From NCBI GenBank assembly GCA_026770585.1, contig MU646309.1:1633728-1656262 (forward strand): a DNA stretch of 22,535 nucleotides, read 5' to 3'. Positions 8,701 through 14,201 of the stretch are shown here, piece by piece. The notes under the pieces were generated by a model. It was not told the origin of the DNA, searched no databases, and was given only the letters and a program-made list of their open reading frames with translations. This stretch comes from Baffinella frigidus (taxonomy: Eukaryota; Cryptophyceae; Cryptomonadales; Baffinellaceae). Both the position numbers and the translations under genes were made by a program. How positions within the stretch are numbered: the first letter of the stretch is position 1; each line of letters starts with the position of its first letter.

Positions 8701-11454
8701 GTTGAGGGTTCAGGGTTTAGGGTTGAGGGCTTGGGGTTTAGGGTTTAGAGTTTAGTGTTTGGGGTTTGGGGTTTGGGGTTTGGGGTTCAGGGTTCAGGGT
8801 TCAGGCTGCGAGGTCCAGGGTTTAGGGTTTAGGGTTTGAGGTTCAGGGTTAAGGGTTTAGGGTTTATGGTCCAGGGTTTACGCCTGCCCAACCCCCGCGA
8901 ACCGATTAACTGTTGCCGCAGGCGGGGAGGCGAAGTAGAGCCGGTTTTATCCGGGGAAACCTATGTGTCTTTCATTTCCTGGCAACACAAATCACTACAC
9001 AGTTCGTTCTTACGATTGACATGAAAGCATTTGCGTAGTAATTTACGTTGCCAGCAAATGAAAGAAAAATGGGTTTCCCCGGATAAGTTTGCAGGTGGAG
9101 ACGCAACCAGGTTGGGAGGAGAGATGCGCCTGGATCCGATCTAATTACGAAACCCCAAAATTTCGCGCATTCGGGGAACTCCGAATAATTTATATTAAAT
9201 GCCTGACGGGATCAGATCCAGGCAGGCATAGTTGCGACCAGCGATGCGTTTGCAGTGGTGTGTGAGACGGTGTTGCGGGTTGCGGGTTACGGTTTACGGT
9301 TGGGGTATCGGGTTACGGTTGACGGTTTCGGATTACGGTTTACGTTGGGGTATCGGGTTACGGTTGGGGTATCGGGTTACGGTTTACGGTTTCGGTTTAC
9401 GGTTTATCGGGTTACGGTTTACGGTTGCTGGTTCGGATCGGTTCAAGGTCCGGGTTTCTGGTGTAGGGTTTAGGTTTCGCATCGGTTTCGGGTTAAGGTT
9501 TAGGGTTTAGGGTTCAGGGTTTAGGGTTTCGGGTCGGTTTCGGGTGAGGGTTTAGGGTTTAGGGTTTAGGGTTCAGGGTTCAGGGTTCAGGGTTTAGAGT
9601 TTAGGGTTTAGGGTTTAGGGTTGAGCCTGCGCGGAACTCATGTGCGTCCGGGCCATCCGCCGCCACCCCCTCCAAAGACTCCTCAAGCACCGCCCGCACC
9701 TAGTTCAGGGTCTAATGTTTAGGGTTGGTGAAAATCTCTAAACCATGGTTTTCGCGCGGCAGGCCTTTCCACATCCACACAGCGGACTTCGAAGGGATTT
9801 TGAATAACCCTGAAGGAACTCTCGGGCGTTCGGGCCATCTGCCGCCACCCCCTCCAAAGACTCCTCAAGCACCGCCCGCACCTTGTTTCGGGTTGAAGGT
9901 TTAGGGGTTTAGAGTTTAGGGTATAGGGTTTAGGTTTTAGGGTGTAGGGTTTGTGGTTTGTGGTTTGTGGTTTGTGGTTTGTGGTTTAAGGTTTAGGGTT
10001 TAGGGTTTAGGGTTTTAGGTTTTGGGTTCAGAGTTCAGGGTTGAGGGTTAAGGATTGATGGAAACCCCTGAACCATCGTTTTCACGCGTCACGCCTTTGT
10101 TGATACACCAAACCACGGCCGGCGGAAACGGCGGGATTTCCCCTAAATATGTTTGGGTCCGTACGGGGTTCGGTTATGCTTCTGTTGGCGCCGACAGTTC
10201 AACGCAGTTGTGTCTATGTTGAGAGCCCGGGTGGCAGGCTGCCGAATCCCACGTGCACGGCAACTACTACCCCCGACTTCACAGGGCCGAACACGATTTA
10301 CCACGCAGGGCCCTTCGGGGGGGGTATTCCAGGGTCGCCCTTTGAGCCATTGGGTCGCCCTTGGAGCCGTTTTTTCTCGGAAATTGACTTTTGAATACAG
10401 TTTCCCTCAAAAATGACTTTGGAATACCCCCCCCCTCCAGCCTTGCGTGGGATGCCCGGTGCTAGCTTGATCCAGGTCATGAAGCACTCGAGGTTCAAAC
10501 TCATGCGAAATCGGAACCAGCTTAAAATTTTGTGCCGTGCTATCTTCATAGTGTAATTTCTTTTGATAGCCTCGGCATAGCTTTATCATAGCAAACAATC
10601 CACCCCTAAGATGGCAAGAAGGTGTTTCAATTAAATCTGTTGCAGCATGAAATCGCGTGGGACTCCCGTCCAAACATTCTCTCAGGCCCGTCCAGCGCAT
10701 GCTTCCCAAAACTCCATCCTCATACTTTCCCACAATTTTCCGTGAAAACTGTAACAGGATCGGGGCCCGATTTCTGTCCACAGATTCCGACGGGTTGTCG
10801 GTCCAAACACTATGAGAGAGCGAATTTGAAGTAAAGATGAAAGCCTGACCTCCTCCAGGACGAGGGCGCGATCCTTGGCGGGCAGGAACGGCGGCTCCAG
10901 GCGCGTCGGCTCGTTGGTGGCGTTCGGCATGTGCTCCACCGCCCTGCGCCCACGCCCCGCGCGATTCCCCACTGGTCAACCTTCCCGGCCTGGCGAGCCT
11001 TGAGCGCAGAGCGCACACCAGCAGTACCCACAACTTGGGCATCTTTCCTGGGAGGATGGGGGAGGTAGCAGGGAAAGGGACGGGCCACACCACTCGTCTC
11101 CAAGATGGTGAAAGGCGGCCTGGAGCCCGGGCGGCACATGCGCGAACTGCTCCTCGACAACGCCCAGCACCCGCCGTGTCACCTCCCGCTCCAGCGCCGC
11201 AAACCCCACGCGGTCCAGCGCGCACTCCTCCTGCGAGTTGAGGTTGACTCTGCGATTAAGAACTGATGGTCTCGTGCATACCCGCGTGGAGAGATGGTCT
11301 GGGTTCTGGGTTGCGACGGCTCCCGGAACTCTAGCAGCTCAAGAGAGGTAGTCTTCTCGGTTGAAAGTCAGGTTCCCCGCTGGGTTTGCAACCGCACCTC
11401 TGCGGTCATCAGCCATGCGACGCTCTCCACCTTCGAGCCCCCAGGGTCCGCCAT
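2664..11454 (-). CDS. TBC-domain (Rab GTPase-activating)-like protein, 14 exons, 3' end not found
   Basis: Join on the minus strand: 11398-11454, 11091-11230, 10850-10943, 9809-9881, 8605-8690, 7931-8007, 7032-7110, 5993-6099, 4972-5079, 4631-4717, 4357-4440, 4233-4275, 3283-3374, 2664-2790. All phases agree and the sum is 1254 nt, 418 codons from ATG. TBC-like features seen: the opening motif LKGAPIPAPLRRHVWASRLG (residues 177-196), LAPILHVF (about 279-286), APDLYGHM (333-340), EPWLL (358-362), then STLLWWWDQLF running into a helix ending LLMLF, which match the conserved end of TBC domains. TBC proteins stimulate GTP hydrolysis by Rab GTPases in membrane traffic. The catalytic IxxDxxR arginine finger is not recognisable (the region reads STIFRVATELYS), and only a TGQ (residues 266-268) stands near the YxQ finger, so the protein may be atypical or inactive. 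Residues 1-170 are helical with no recognised domain. The family call is by eye and fairly likely; the subfamily is unassigned. A stop codon and C-terminal exons were not found. Confidence 0.62.
2892..2920 (-). pseudogene. Acceptor-side copy of exon 14
   Basis: Gcag|GTGGTGGGACGAGCTGTTCG then a stop (TAA). It keeps only the first 30 nt of the exon and lies upstream of it. The flanking CAGAGGGC.TGTGGGAGTAGC (2860 and 3011) is duplicated too. Confidence 0.75.
3082..3260. mobile_element. 179-bp inverted-repeat element, ATACCACGCAAGAGTGCA ends
   Basis: ATACCACGCAAGAGTGCAACGCTGACCGG is mirrored at 3232-3260. It begins 22 bases past the exon 13 donor. The interior contains AAATCCCGAAATCCCG and TCAGGATCTGA but no gene. 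Confidence 0.75.
3283..3374 (-). CDS. TBC-like gene exon 13
   Basis: Acceptor gtccag|GCGTCAG, donor CTCTG|gtgcac, 92 nt, phase 0 in and 2 out. Encodes ASGAKQTLAAILEPWLLTAM followed by AGFLNMSTLL, matching the EPWFLT.F...LP...LLR segment before the conserved WD of TBC domains. Confidence 0.72.
3794..3836 (-). pseudogene. Exon 12 copy d, nearly complete
   Basis: 43 nt after cgaag|G, encodes DAPDHFQHMADLHQ and ends CATCAG|gcatct. It has an aag acceptor and a GC donor, so it could be used in place of copy a with no change of frame. Confidence 0.55.
3940..3979 (-). pseudogene. Exon 12 copy c (donor side)
   Basis: Reads SDLYEHMADLHQ up to CACCAG|gcatcc; the exon start and cag are lost. Confidence 0.65.
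4070..4109 (-). pseudogene. Exon 12 copy b (donor side)
   Basis: CTCTATGAGCACATGGCTGA followed by CCCCCACCAG|gcatcc; the acceptor region is replaced by other sequence. Confidence 0.65.
4233..4275 (-). CDS. TBC-like gene exon 12, copy a
   Basis: Acceptor gggcag|GGATGCG, ends CACCAG|gcatcc, a GC donor; 43 nt, phase 2 in and 0 out. Encodes DAPDLYGHMADLHQ, similar to the P.L..HL part of TBC domains. Its phases join exon 11 and exon 13 exactly. Three further copies (4070, 3940, 3794) carry the same GC donor. Confidence 0.65.
4357..4440 (-). CDS. TBC-like gene exon 11
   Basis: Acceptor gtgcag|TTTGGTC, donor CGCAG|gtcaga, 84 nt, phase 2 in and 2 out. Encodes LVVEVDKMMPLIDEIPEIAG followed by RVLDEVR. 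Confidence 0.72.
4571..4630. repeat. Telomere-like tract at the exon 10 donor, reversed orientation
   Basis: CCCCAACCCCTAAACTCTAA-type repeat on the plus strand, so G-rich in the sense strand right after the exon 10 donor, opposite to the orientation at acceptors. Confidence 0.85.
4631..4717 (-). CDS. TBC-like gene exon 10
   Basis: Acceptor aaccag|GTCCGTC, donor CTGAG|gtgagg (the best donor in the gene), 87 nt, phase 2 in and 2 out. Encodes SVLILAPILHVFKQDAMGKG followed by DQPFVRWL, resembling the apolar mid-domain helix of TBC proteins. Confidence 0.75.
4718..4971. repeat. Intron 9-10 made of telomere-like repeat
   Basis: The whole 254-nt intron is repeat. In sense orientation it starts GTCAACCCTACACCCTAAA, continues as CCCTAAA/CCCCAAA variants and about eleven CACACCC units (plus-strand GTGTGGG, 4770-4845), and ends CCTAAACCAG at exon 10. 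Confidence 0.9.
4972..5079 (-). CDS. TBC-like gene exon 9
   Basis: Acceptor ctccag|CGTGAAG, donor GAACG|gtcaac, 108 nt, phase 2 in and 2 out. Encodes VKPALVASATPGSVTLCCAV followed by LNRHHVLTGQRVRIE. The LNRHH..TGQ stretch occupies the place of the VL.AY...H..GYxQG block of TBC domains. Confidence 0.7.
5300..5409. repeat. Left arm of a 110-bp inverted pair
   Basis: Reverse-complementary partner of 6362-6470. The two arms are about 950 bases apart and enclose exon 8 with three of its partial copies. Confidence 0.85.
5434..5468 (-). pseudogene. Donor-side copy of exon 8 (farther)
   Basis: TMFRAATELC then AG|gttatt on the minus strand, a diverged version of STIFRVATELY with the donor kept. Confidence 0.6.
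5511..5560 (-). pseudogene. Copy of the exon 9 acceptor edge
   Basis: The intron end preceding exon 9 (plus-strand ACGCTGGAGAGGGGG.AGTGCGTT) is repeated here with only the first bases of the exon. Confidence 0.5.
5586..5726. mobile_element. 141-bp inverted-repeat element, CGAGTATTCATAATGAATAC ends
   Basis: CGAGTATTCATAATGAATAC at the left is mirrored at 5704-5726 as GTATTCATTATGAATACTCG; inner arms TTTTGGTG..CTTAAG also pair. No ORF. Confidence 0.8.
5766..5834 (-). pseudogene. Donor-side copy of exon 8 (nearer)
   Basis: Reads MASTIFRVATELY to the donor TACAG|gttatt; the 5' half of the exon is absent. Confidence 0.75.
5993..6099 (-). CDS. TBC-like gene exon 8
   Basis: Acceptor ttgcag|TTGTGC, donor TACAG|gttaat, 107 nt, phase 0 in and 2 out. 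Encodes LCAENLERARRRLGLEEYEE followed by SSMASTIFRVATELY. In TBC domains this region normally contains IxxDxxR with the arginine finger; here no such motif is seen. At least four partial copies surround it. Confidence 0.72.
6103..6180. repeat. 19-bp tandem repeat AAATGTGGACGCCGTCACC, block 1
   Basis: Four units lying directly upstream of the exon 8 acceptor in sense direction (minus), where the intron ends CATTTGCAG. Confidence 0.85.
6208..6272 (-). pseudogene. Acceptor-side copy of exon 8 (nearer)
   Basis: Gtacag|TTGTCCGCAGAGAACCTGG, continuing through the equivalent of LGLEEYEESS before breaking off. The donor half is missing. Confidence 0.75.
6280..6352. repeat. 19-bp tandem repeat AAATGTGGACGCCGTCACC, block 2
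   Basis: Four units. It lies next to the acceptor of a truncated exon 8 copy, just as block 1 lies next to exon 8 itself, so the repeat moved together with the acceptor. Confidence 0.85.
6362..6470. repeat. Right arm of a 110-bp inverted pair
   Basis: About 105 bases that are nearly the reverse complement of 5300-5409: CCTGTACAGGTTATGGAGCT, then GGCGCACCAAATTGG, GTTGACGGGTTTGTACCGTG and CAAGCTTGTCAACTTGAGAA. Diverged relatives occur near 15000-15115 and 12950-13010. Confidence 0.85.
6622..6645 (-). pseudogene. Acceptor-side fragment of exon 8 (farther)
   Basis: GCGCGGAGAACCTGGAGCGTGC following ggcag on the minus strand: only the start of exon 8, upstream of the intact exon. Confidence 0.6.
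6648..6830. mobile_element. Inverted-repeat element, GAGGCTATCCATGCGAACA ends (copy 1)
   Basis: Left AGGAGGCTATCCATGCGAACA and right TGTTCGCATGGATAGCCTCGTG are inverted. The interior has an inverted TTTCCGTACGGA pair at about 6738-6765 and AAATTTTAAAATGTCC. A relative lies at 20361-20540. It lies in the intron between exons 7 and 8. Confidence 0.7.
7032..7110 (-). CDS. TBC-like gene exon 7 (start of the TBC-like domain)
   Basis: Acceptor acacag|GCTGAAGG, donor GTACAG|gttcca, 79 nt, phase 2 in and 0 out. Encodes LKGAPIPAPLRRHVWASRLG followed by GQPAVQ. This matches the opening TBC motif (R/K-x-G-x-P-x-x-L-R-x-x-V-W-x-x-x-x-G) and is the strongest family evidence in the N-terminal half of the domain. 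Confidence 0.75.
7290..7318 (-). pseudogene. Acceptor-side copy of exon 7 (nearer)
   Basis: Cag|GTTAAAAGGCGCGCCGATCC; the encoded LKGAPIPAPL is unchanged although several bases differ. It is truncated before the donor. Confidence 0.7.
7403..7433 (-). pseudogene. Acceptor-side copy of exon 7 (farther)
   Basis: Cag|GCTGAAGGGCGCACCGATCC, then lost after about 30 nt. The upstream intron (to about 7510) was copied as well, matching 7111-7195. Reading LKGAPIPAPL is kept. Confidence 0.75.
7773..7829 (-). pseudogene. Donor-side copy of exon 6
   Basis: Repeats the last 57 nt of exon 6 (ALAMLWGMEPCVQQQHLA) with donor gtaaga; the acceptor half is lost. It lies downstream of exon 6. Confidence 0.7.
7850..7925. 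repeat. CCCTATGTCCCTACGG short element, copy 1
   Basis: CCCTATGTCCCTACGG..TTGCCTACCGTAGGGTC then GGGTTATTC. Related copies at 14652-14712 and 19507-19570. All three lie between copies of an exon. A stem of CCCTACGG/CCGTAGGG is visible. Confidence 0.65.
7931..8007 (-). CDS. TBC-like gene exon 6
   Basis: Acceptor gcaag|GTGGGAGAG, donor GCCCG|gtaaat, 77 nt, phase 0 in and 2 out. Encodes VGESIGAALAMLWEMEPRIQ followed by QQHLA; the split arginine codon is completed by exon 7. Confidence 0.7.
8186..8203 (-). pseudogene. Acceptor-side fragment of exon 6 (second)
   Basis: A further short copy of the exon 6 start (GGGGAGTCGATCGA), here after ctag. Too short to code, but the same pattern as the fragment at 8305. 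Confidence 0.45.
8305..8323 (-). pseudogene. Acceptor-side fragment of exon 6 (nearer)
   Basis: Keeps ccgcaag|GTTGGGGAGTCGATCGG, the acceptor and first bases of exon 6, then diverges. It lies upstream of exon 6 in the direction of transcription. Flanking CACGCGTGTGAGAC-like units (8024-8260) are also repeated. Confidence 0.6.
8605..8690 (-). CDS. TBC-like gene exon 5
   Basis: Acceptor gaaccag|GCGTGG, donor TCCAAG|gtcagc, 86 nt, phase 1 in and 0 out. Encodes VEMAVRSSLVRQFAAAQVYE followed by GRAQLTSK, probably helical. No duplicate of this exon was seen. Confidence 0.7.
8693..8880. repeat. Telomere-like tract abutting the exon 5 acceptor
   Basis: TTTAGGG/TTTGGGG/TTCAGGG units on the plus strand. 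In sense orientation the intron ends CCCTCAACCCTGAACCAG directly before exon 5, so the repeat itself supplies the 3' splice region. Confidence 0.9.
8947..9086. mobile_element. 140-bp inverted-repeat element, TTATCCGGGGAAACC ends
   Basis: Terminal inverted repeats of about 40 bases: TTATCCGGGGAAACC..TGTGTCTTTCATTTCCTGGCAAC against its complement at 9047-9086. No ORF; probably a MITE within the exon 4-5 intron. Confidence 0.75.
9126..9221. mobile_element. Short inverted-repeat element, GCCTGGATC ends
   Basis: TGCGCCTGGATCCGATC at the left and GATCAGATCCAGGCA at the right are inverted. The 96-bp body is AT-rich with no ORF. It lies in the intron between exons 4 and 5. Confidence 0.55.
9277..9626. 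repeat. Telomere-like and GGTTTACGG repeat tract
   Basis: 9277-9430 is built from GGTTTACGGTT/GGGGTATCGGGTTACGG units; 9480-9626 is TTTAGGG with TTCAGGG variants. Together they form the 5' part of the intron after exon 4, C-rich in the sense strand. Confidence 0.9.
9627..9699 (-). CDS. TBC-like gene exon 4, GC-donor copy
   Basis: Second 73-nt copy, acceptor ctag|GTGCGG, ending CGCAG|gctcaac, a GC donor. Encodes VRAVLEESLEGVAADGPDAH followed by EFRA. It runs straight into telomere-like sequence. Using both copies together would break the frame (146 nt), so they are alternatives. Confidence 0.5.
9809..9881 (-). CDS. TBC-like gene exon 4, GT-donor copy
   Basis: Acceptor acaag|GTGCGG (a weak aag), donor TCAGG|gttatt, 73 nt, phase 0 in and 1 out. 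Encodes VRAVLEESLEGVAADGPNAR followed by EFLQ. The last bases and the donor belong to a sequence (CAGGGTTATTCAAAATCCC) seen at other element ends, e.g. near 19558, so the donor may have been supplied by an inserted element. The copy at 9627-9699 has the same length and phase, and either may be the used exon. Confidence 0.55.
9892..10055. repeat. Telomere-like tract in the exon 3-4 intron
   Basis: Degenerate TTTAGGG with GGTTTGT variants on the plus strand, so CCCTAAA in the sense of the gene. It lies directly upstream of the acceptor of the exon 4 copy at 9809-9881. Confidence 0.9.
10299..10449. mobile_element. Inverted-repeat element, CCACGCAGGGC...GCCTTGCGTGG
   Basis: The ends CCACGCAGGGCCC..GGGGGGGTATTC and GGAATACCCCCCCCCTCCAG..TGCGTGG are imperfect inverted repeats about 30 bases long. 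A related element lies at 17823-17975. There is no internal ORF, so it is probably non-autonomous. The preceding 10060-10298 and the following 10450-10849 belong to the intron between exons 3 and 4; no exon is seen there. Confidence 0.6.
10850..10943 (-). CDS. TBC-like gene exon 3
   Basis: Acceptor gcgcag|GGCGGTGG, donor GAGGAG|gtcagg, 94 nt. Encodes AVEHMPNATNEPTRLEPPFL followed by PAKDRALVLEE. Phase 2 in, 0 out. Confidence 0.7.
11091..11230 (-). CDS. TBC-like gene exon 2
   Basis: Acceptor cgcag|GAGGAG, donor GAGTG|gtgtgg, 140 nt. Encodes an acidic helical stretch beginning EECALDRVGFAALEREVTRR. Phase 0 in, phase 2 out; the split TGG codon is completed by exon 3. Confidence 0.7.
11398..11454 (-). 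CDS. TBC-like gene exon 1 (start codon)
   Basis: ATG at 11454 opens MADPGGSKVESVAWLMTAE and ends at GCAGAG|gtgcgg in phase 0. I chose this start because the next exon follows after a short intron (142-167 nt, depending on the acceptor) in matching phase and because no upstream exon with an acceptor is needed. Confidence 0.65.
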
Positions 11455-12162
11455 CTCGTGCCTTAATCCTCCGCGTCCCGGCCCACCCACGCACCGCCTT
11501 TCACTTCACCTTCACTTCACCAACTGGTTGGCGAAAACCACTCGACCGAATATGAAAAATGAGAGCGGTTCAGAGCAGCCGTCAGAGCGTCGCAGCGAGC
11601 AGGATTCCGGAGCGGGGTCCCGGCACTGTCTGTCGCCCTCTCTGCTGAGCTGCGGGCCACGTGAGACGTCAGAGCAGGCTTCCGAAGCTCTCCCGCCCTT
11701 CTCGGCGACCCTCTTCAAAAGTCAACAAGTCAACTTTTGGTGCCTGGTCTGACGAGGCTTTGGGAAGAGGAGAAGGAAGGAAGGGAGGGCGACGGCGGTG
11801 CGACGCTGTGTGCGTACGTGGTAGCTCCGTAACCATGGTGCGCCCCTCCTCGCGGGTGCGTTTTGCGATTTTTTTGCGAAACAATCCTGGATGCACCAGA
11901 GAGGCGGAGGCAACGAGAAGAATGGGCGGCAGGCTGCGAGGAAGGCGGGTCCTTTCGCTGCTGGGATTTGACATTTGAAGTTGTGTGGCGCAGGCGCGGC
12001 ACTCTTCGTACAACGAGACGGAGGCGAAAATCGTTTGCGGTGAGAGTTCCCCCAAACAATACAGGACCCGATGACCTCACTCCCCCGAGCGACAACTTGC
12101 GGCAAACGGTGTGCAGCGCTCCTCCCGCCACCCGCACTAAAGAAATCGTGTCGCTGCTGCAG
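11455..12162. promoter_or_regulatory. Shared region between divergent TBC-like and ARPC3 genes
   Basis: About 700 GC-rich bases between the TBC-like start ATG (11454, minus) and the first ARPC3 exon found (12163, plus). It should hold both promoters and the missing first ARPC3 exon. No TATA box or other element can be supported. An ATG at 11835 (MVRPSSRV, then a possible gt) has the right phase if spliced after one extra base, but the donor is poor and the likeness to other ARPC3 N-termini is weak. Confidence 0.4.
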
Positions 12163-12203
12163 GTGCAAGCATGCTGCCGTTCCGCACCGCGTGCAAGGGC
12201 CCT
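12163..12203 (+). CDS. ARPC3: ARPC3 exon A
   Basis: Acceptor gctgcag|GTGCAAGC, donor GGCCCT|gtcaac. Encodes ASMLPFRTACKGP, the LLP...KGP block of ARPC3. The exon begins with two bases of a split codon, so an upstream exon exists. Confidence 0.85.
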
Positions 12204-14132
12204 GTCAACTCAGCAAAGGCGAGCGGCCCGCCCCCTCCCACCCATTGATAACCAGACGATCCGGCTGCGCCGCGGGTGCACCTGTACGAGGCTGAGCGTA
12301 TGGTGCGGCAGCTGACGGTAGGGTGGTGCAGGTTGGCGCGTTCGAGGGGGATGGGGAGGACGTCATTGACGAGGTACCGCCCAGCGCCAACTCCCTTGCG
12401 ATAACATGGGCACCGCCTCTGACCAGTCCACTGCCACCAGCCCTCATAGGGCGTTCACATCCTTATTCGGCGTGTTCTTTGTACCAGTACTCGGACGTCG
12501 GAATCCGACTTTAATACAGCTTTAATGTACCAGAAAATTGAGGGACTAGGTGGTGGTGTTTCTGGTGTTTCTCTTCCACAAGAGTTGTTGAACCGCCCGG
12601 TTCAAAAAGGCGATTTGCTTTTTCAACCACCTTGATAGTACTGGAGGTCGCCGGAATTCGGCGACCTGTGGTACACACCATGGGTCTCGACAACGAGGAT
12701 TTGCTCCCACTTTGAGGGCTGGAGGTAACAGACGACACCCTCATAGTATTCGGATCTGAAATTAGATTCGTAAAGTAACTCGTTCTGGTACTAAAACTCG
12801 AGGACCTTAAAAGTCTAATTCGAAGACCCTGAGTTCTAAAATGTGTACCATCACGAGTTTCGTTGCGCATCTCATGTCAGATCCGGGTACTTTTAATCCC
12901 CTCGGCAGGCAGTCAAGTTCTACATGAAGCCGAGTCGGGTTAGCTGACCATTCTCAAGTTGACACGCTGTGTGTGTTTGGTGCTAATGCGTGGTGCTAAT
13001 ACGTCAATTTTGGAGCGGAAACGAGACAAAATTTGCTTGGACCGAGTCGGGAGTTGTTGAAACAGACAGCATCCCCTTGGCAGACAGTTTGAACCCTAAA
13101 ACCTAAACCATAAACCATAAACCATGACACGATAAACCAAAACCAAACCTAAACCATAAACCCTACAACAGGCTGTCAAGTTCTACCGCGCCAACGTGCT
13201 GTTCCGCAACTACGAACTGCAGGTCCACAGAAACCCTCTTTCGATTGCAGTGTCATTTAGCATACATTTAGCACGACATTGACTAGGGTGTTCCGCAACT
13301 ACGAACTGCAGGTCCGCAGAAACCCTCTTTCGATTGCAGGGTCATTCAGCATACATTTAGCACGGCATTGCGTAGGGTGGAATGAAACCCTCTTTCGATT
13401 GCAGGGCCATTCAGCATACATTGAGCATACGGTGTTGACTAGGGACACAGGGCTCCCTGGAACGCCCGAGAAACCTTTTTCGATCTCTTTCAAGCAATCG
13501 AAAGAGGTGATCATGGGTCGTTTATCCAACGGTATTGACTAGGGTGGATCCTAGGTCTGTTTCAAACTACGAGCTGCAGGTCCAGCGCGAACCCTCTTTC
13601 GAACCTCGGTTTGATTCATCCACGATTTCTACTCCCACTCGCAGATCCGTGTCGTCTGGGTTTCGGATTTCGGATTTCGGGTTTTGGGTTTCGGGTTTCG
13701 TGTTTGGCGTTGGTTGAAAACCTAAACGACACCCCAGGGAGGCGCGGACCGGATCATCATCTACCTGACGCTCTACGTGTCCGCGTGTCTCGCCAAAATC
13801 GAAAAGTGCGCCAGCCCTAAGGTTGCTCACCCCCCGGGGGGAGAGAGAGAGAGAGAGAGAGAGATAGAGGGGGAGCAAGAGAGACAGAGAGAGCGTCAAA
13901 GAGGGTCATGATCTACATGACGCTCTACGTGTCCCCAAGGAGACACATCCTAGCTCTGCCTGAGTTAATCCGGTCTCCTCAAAATGAGGAGACCGGAAGT
14001 TGATTCCCCTGTTTTCTGGTACAAATCCGTTGACGCACCCCCCCAGCTGTTCACATACAAGGTGTTCAGCATCGCAGCTTAGCGCTTGAAATGCAGGGTG
14101 TTCAGCATAGTATCTTGGCAGACAGGTGCGCG

Positions 14133-14201
<69 letters not shown>

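Noticed and set aside
9480-10055. A chromosome end (telomere)
   Set aside because: TTTAGGG units are degenerate, occur in many separate blocks in both orientations and have exons between them, so they are interstitial.
10407-11225. A single 272-codon minus-strand gene
   Set aside because: The frame is open across exons and introns by chance in GC-rich DNA; the exons read better in the other frames with matching splice phases.
12511-12870. Antisense gene in ARPC3 intron B-C
   Set aside because: A 119-codon open frame without homology, splice context or compositional sign of coding; parts are palindromic.
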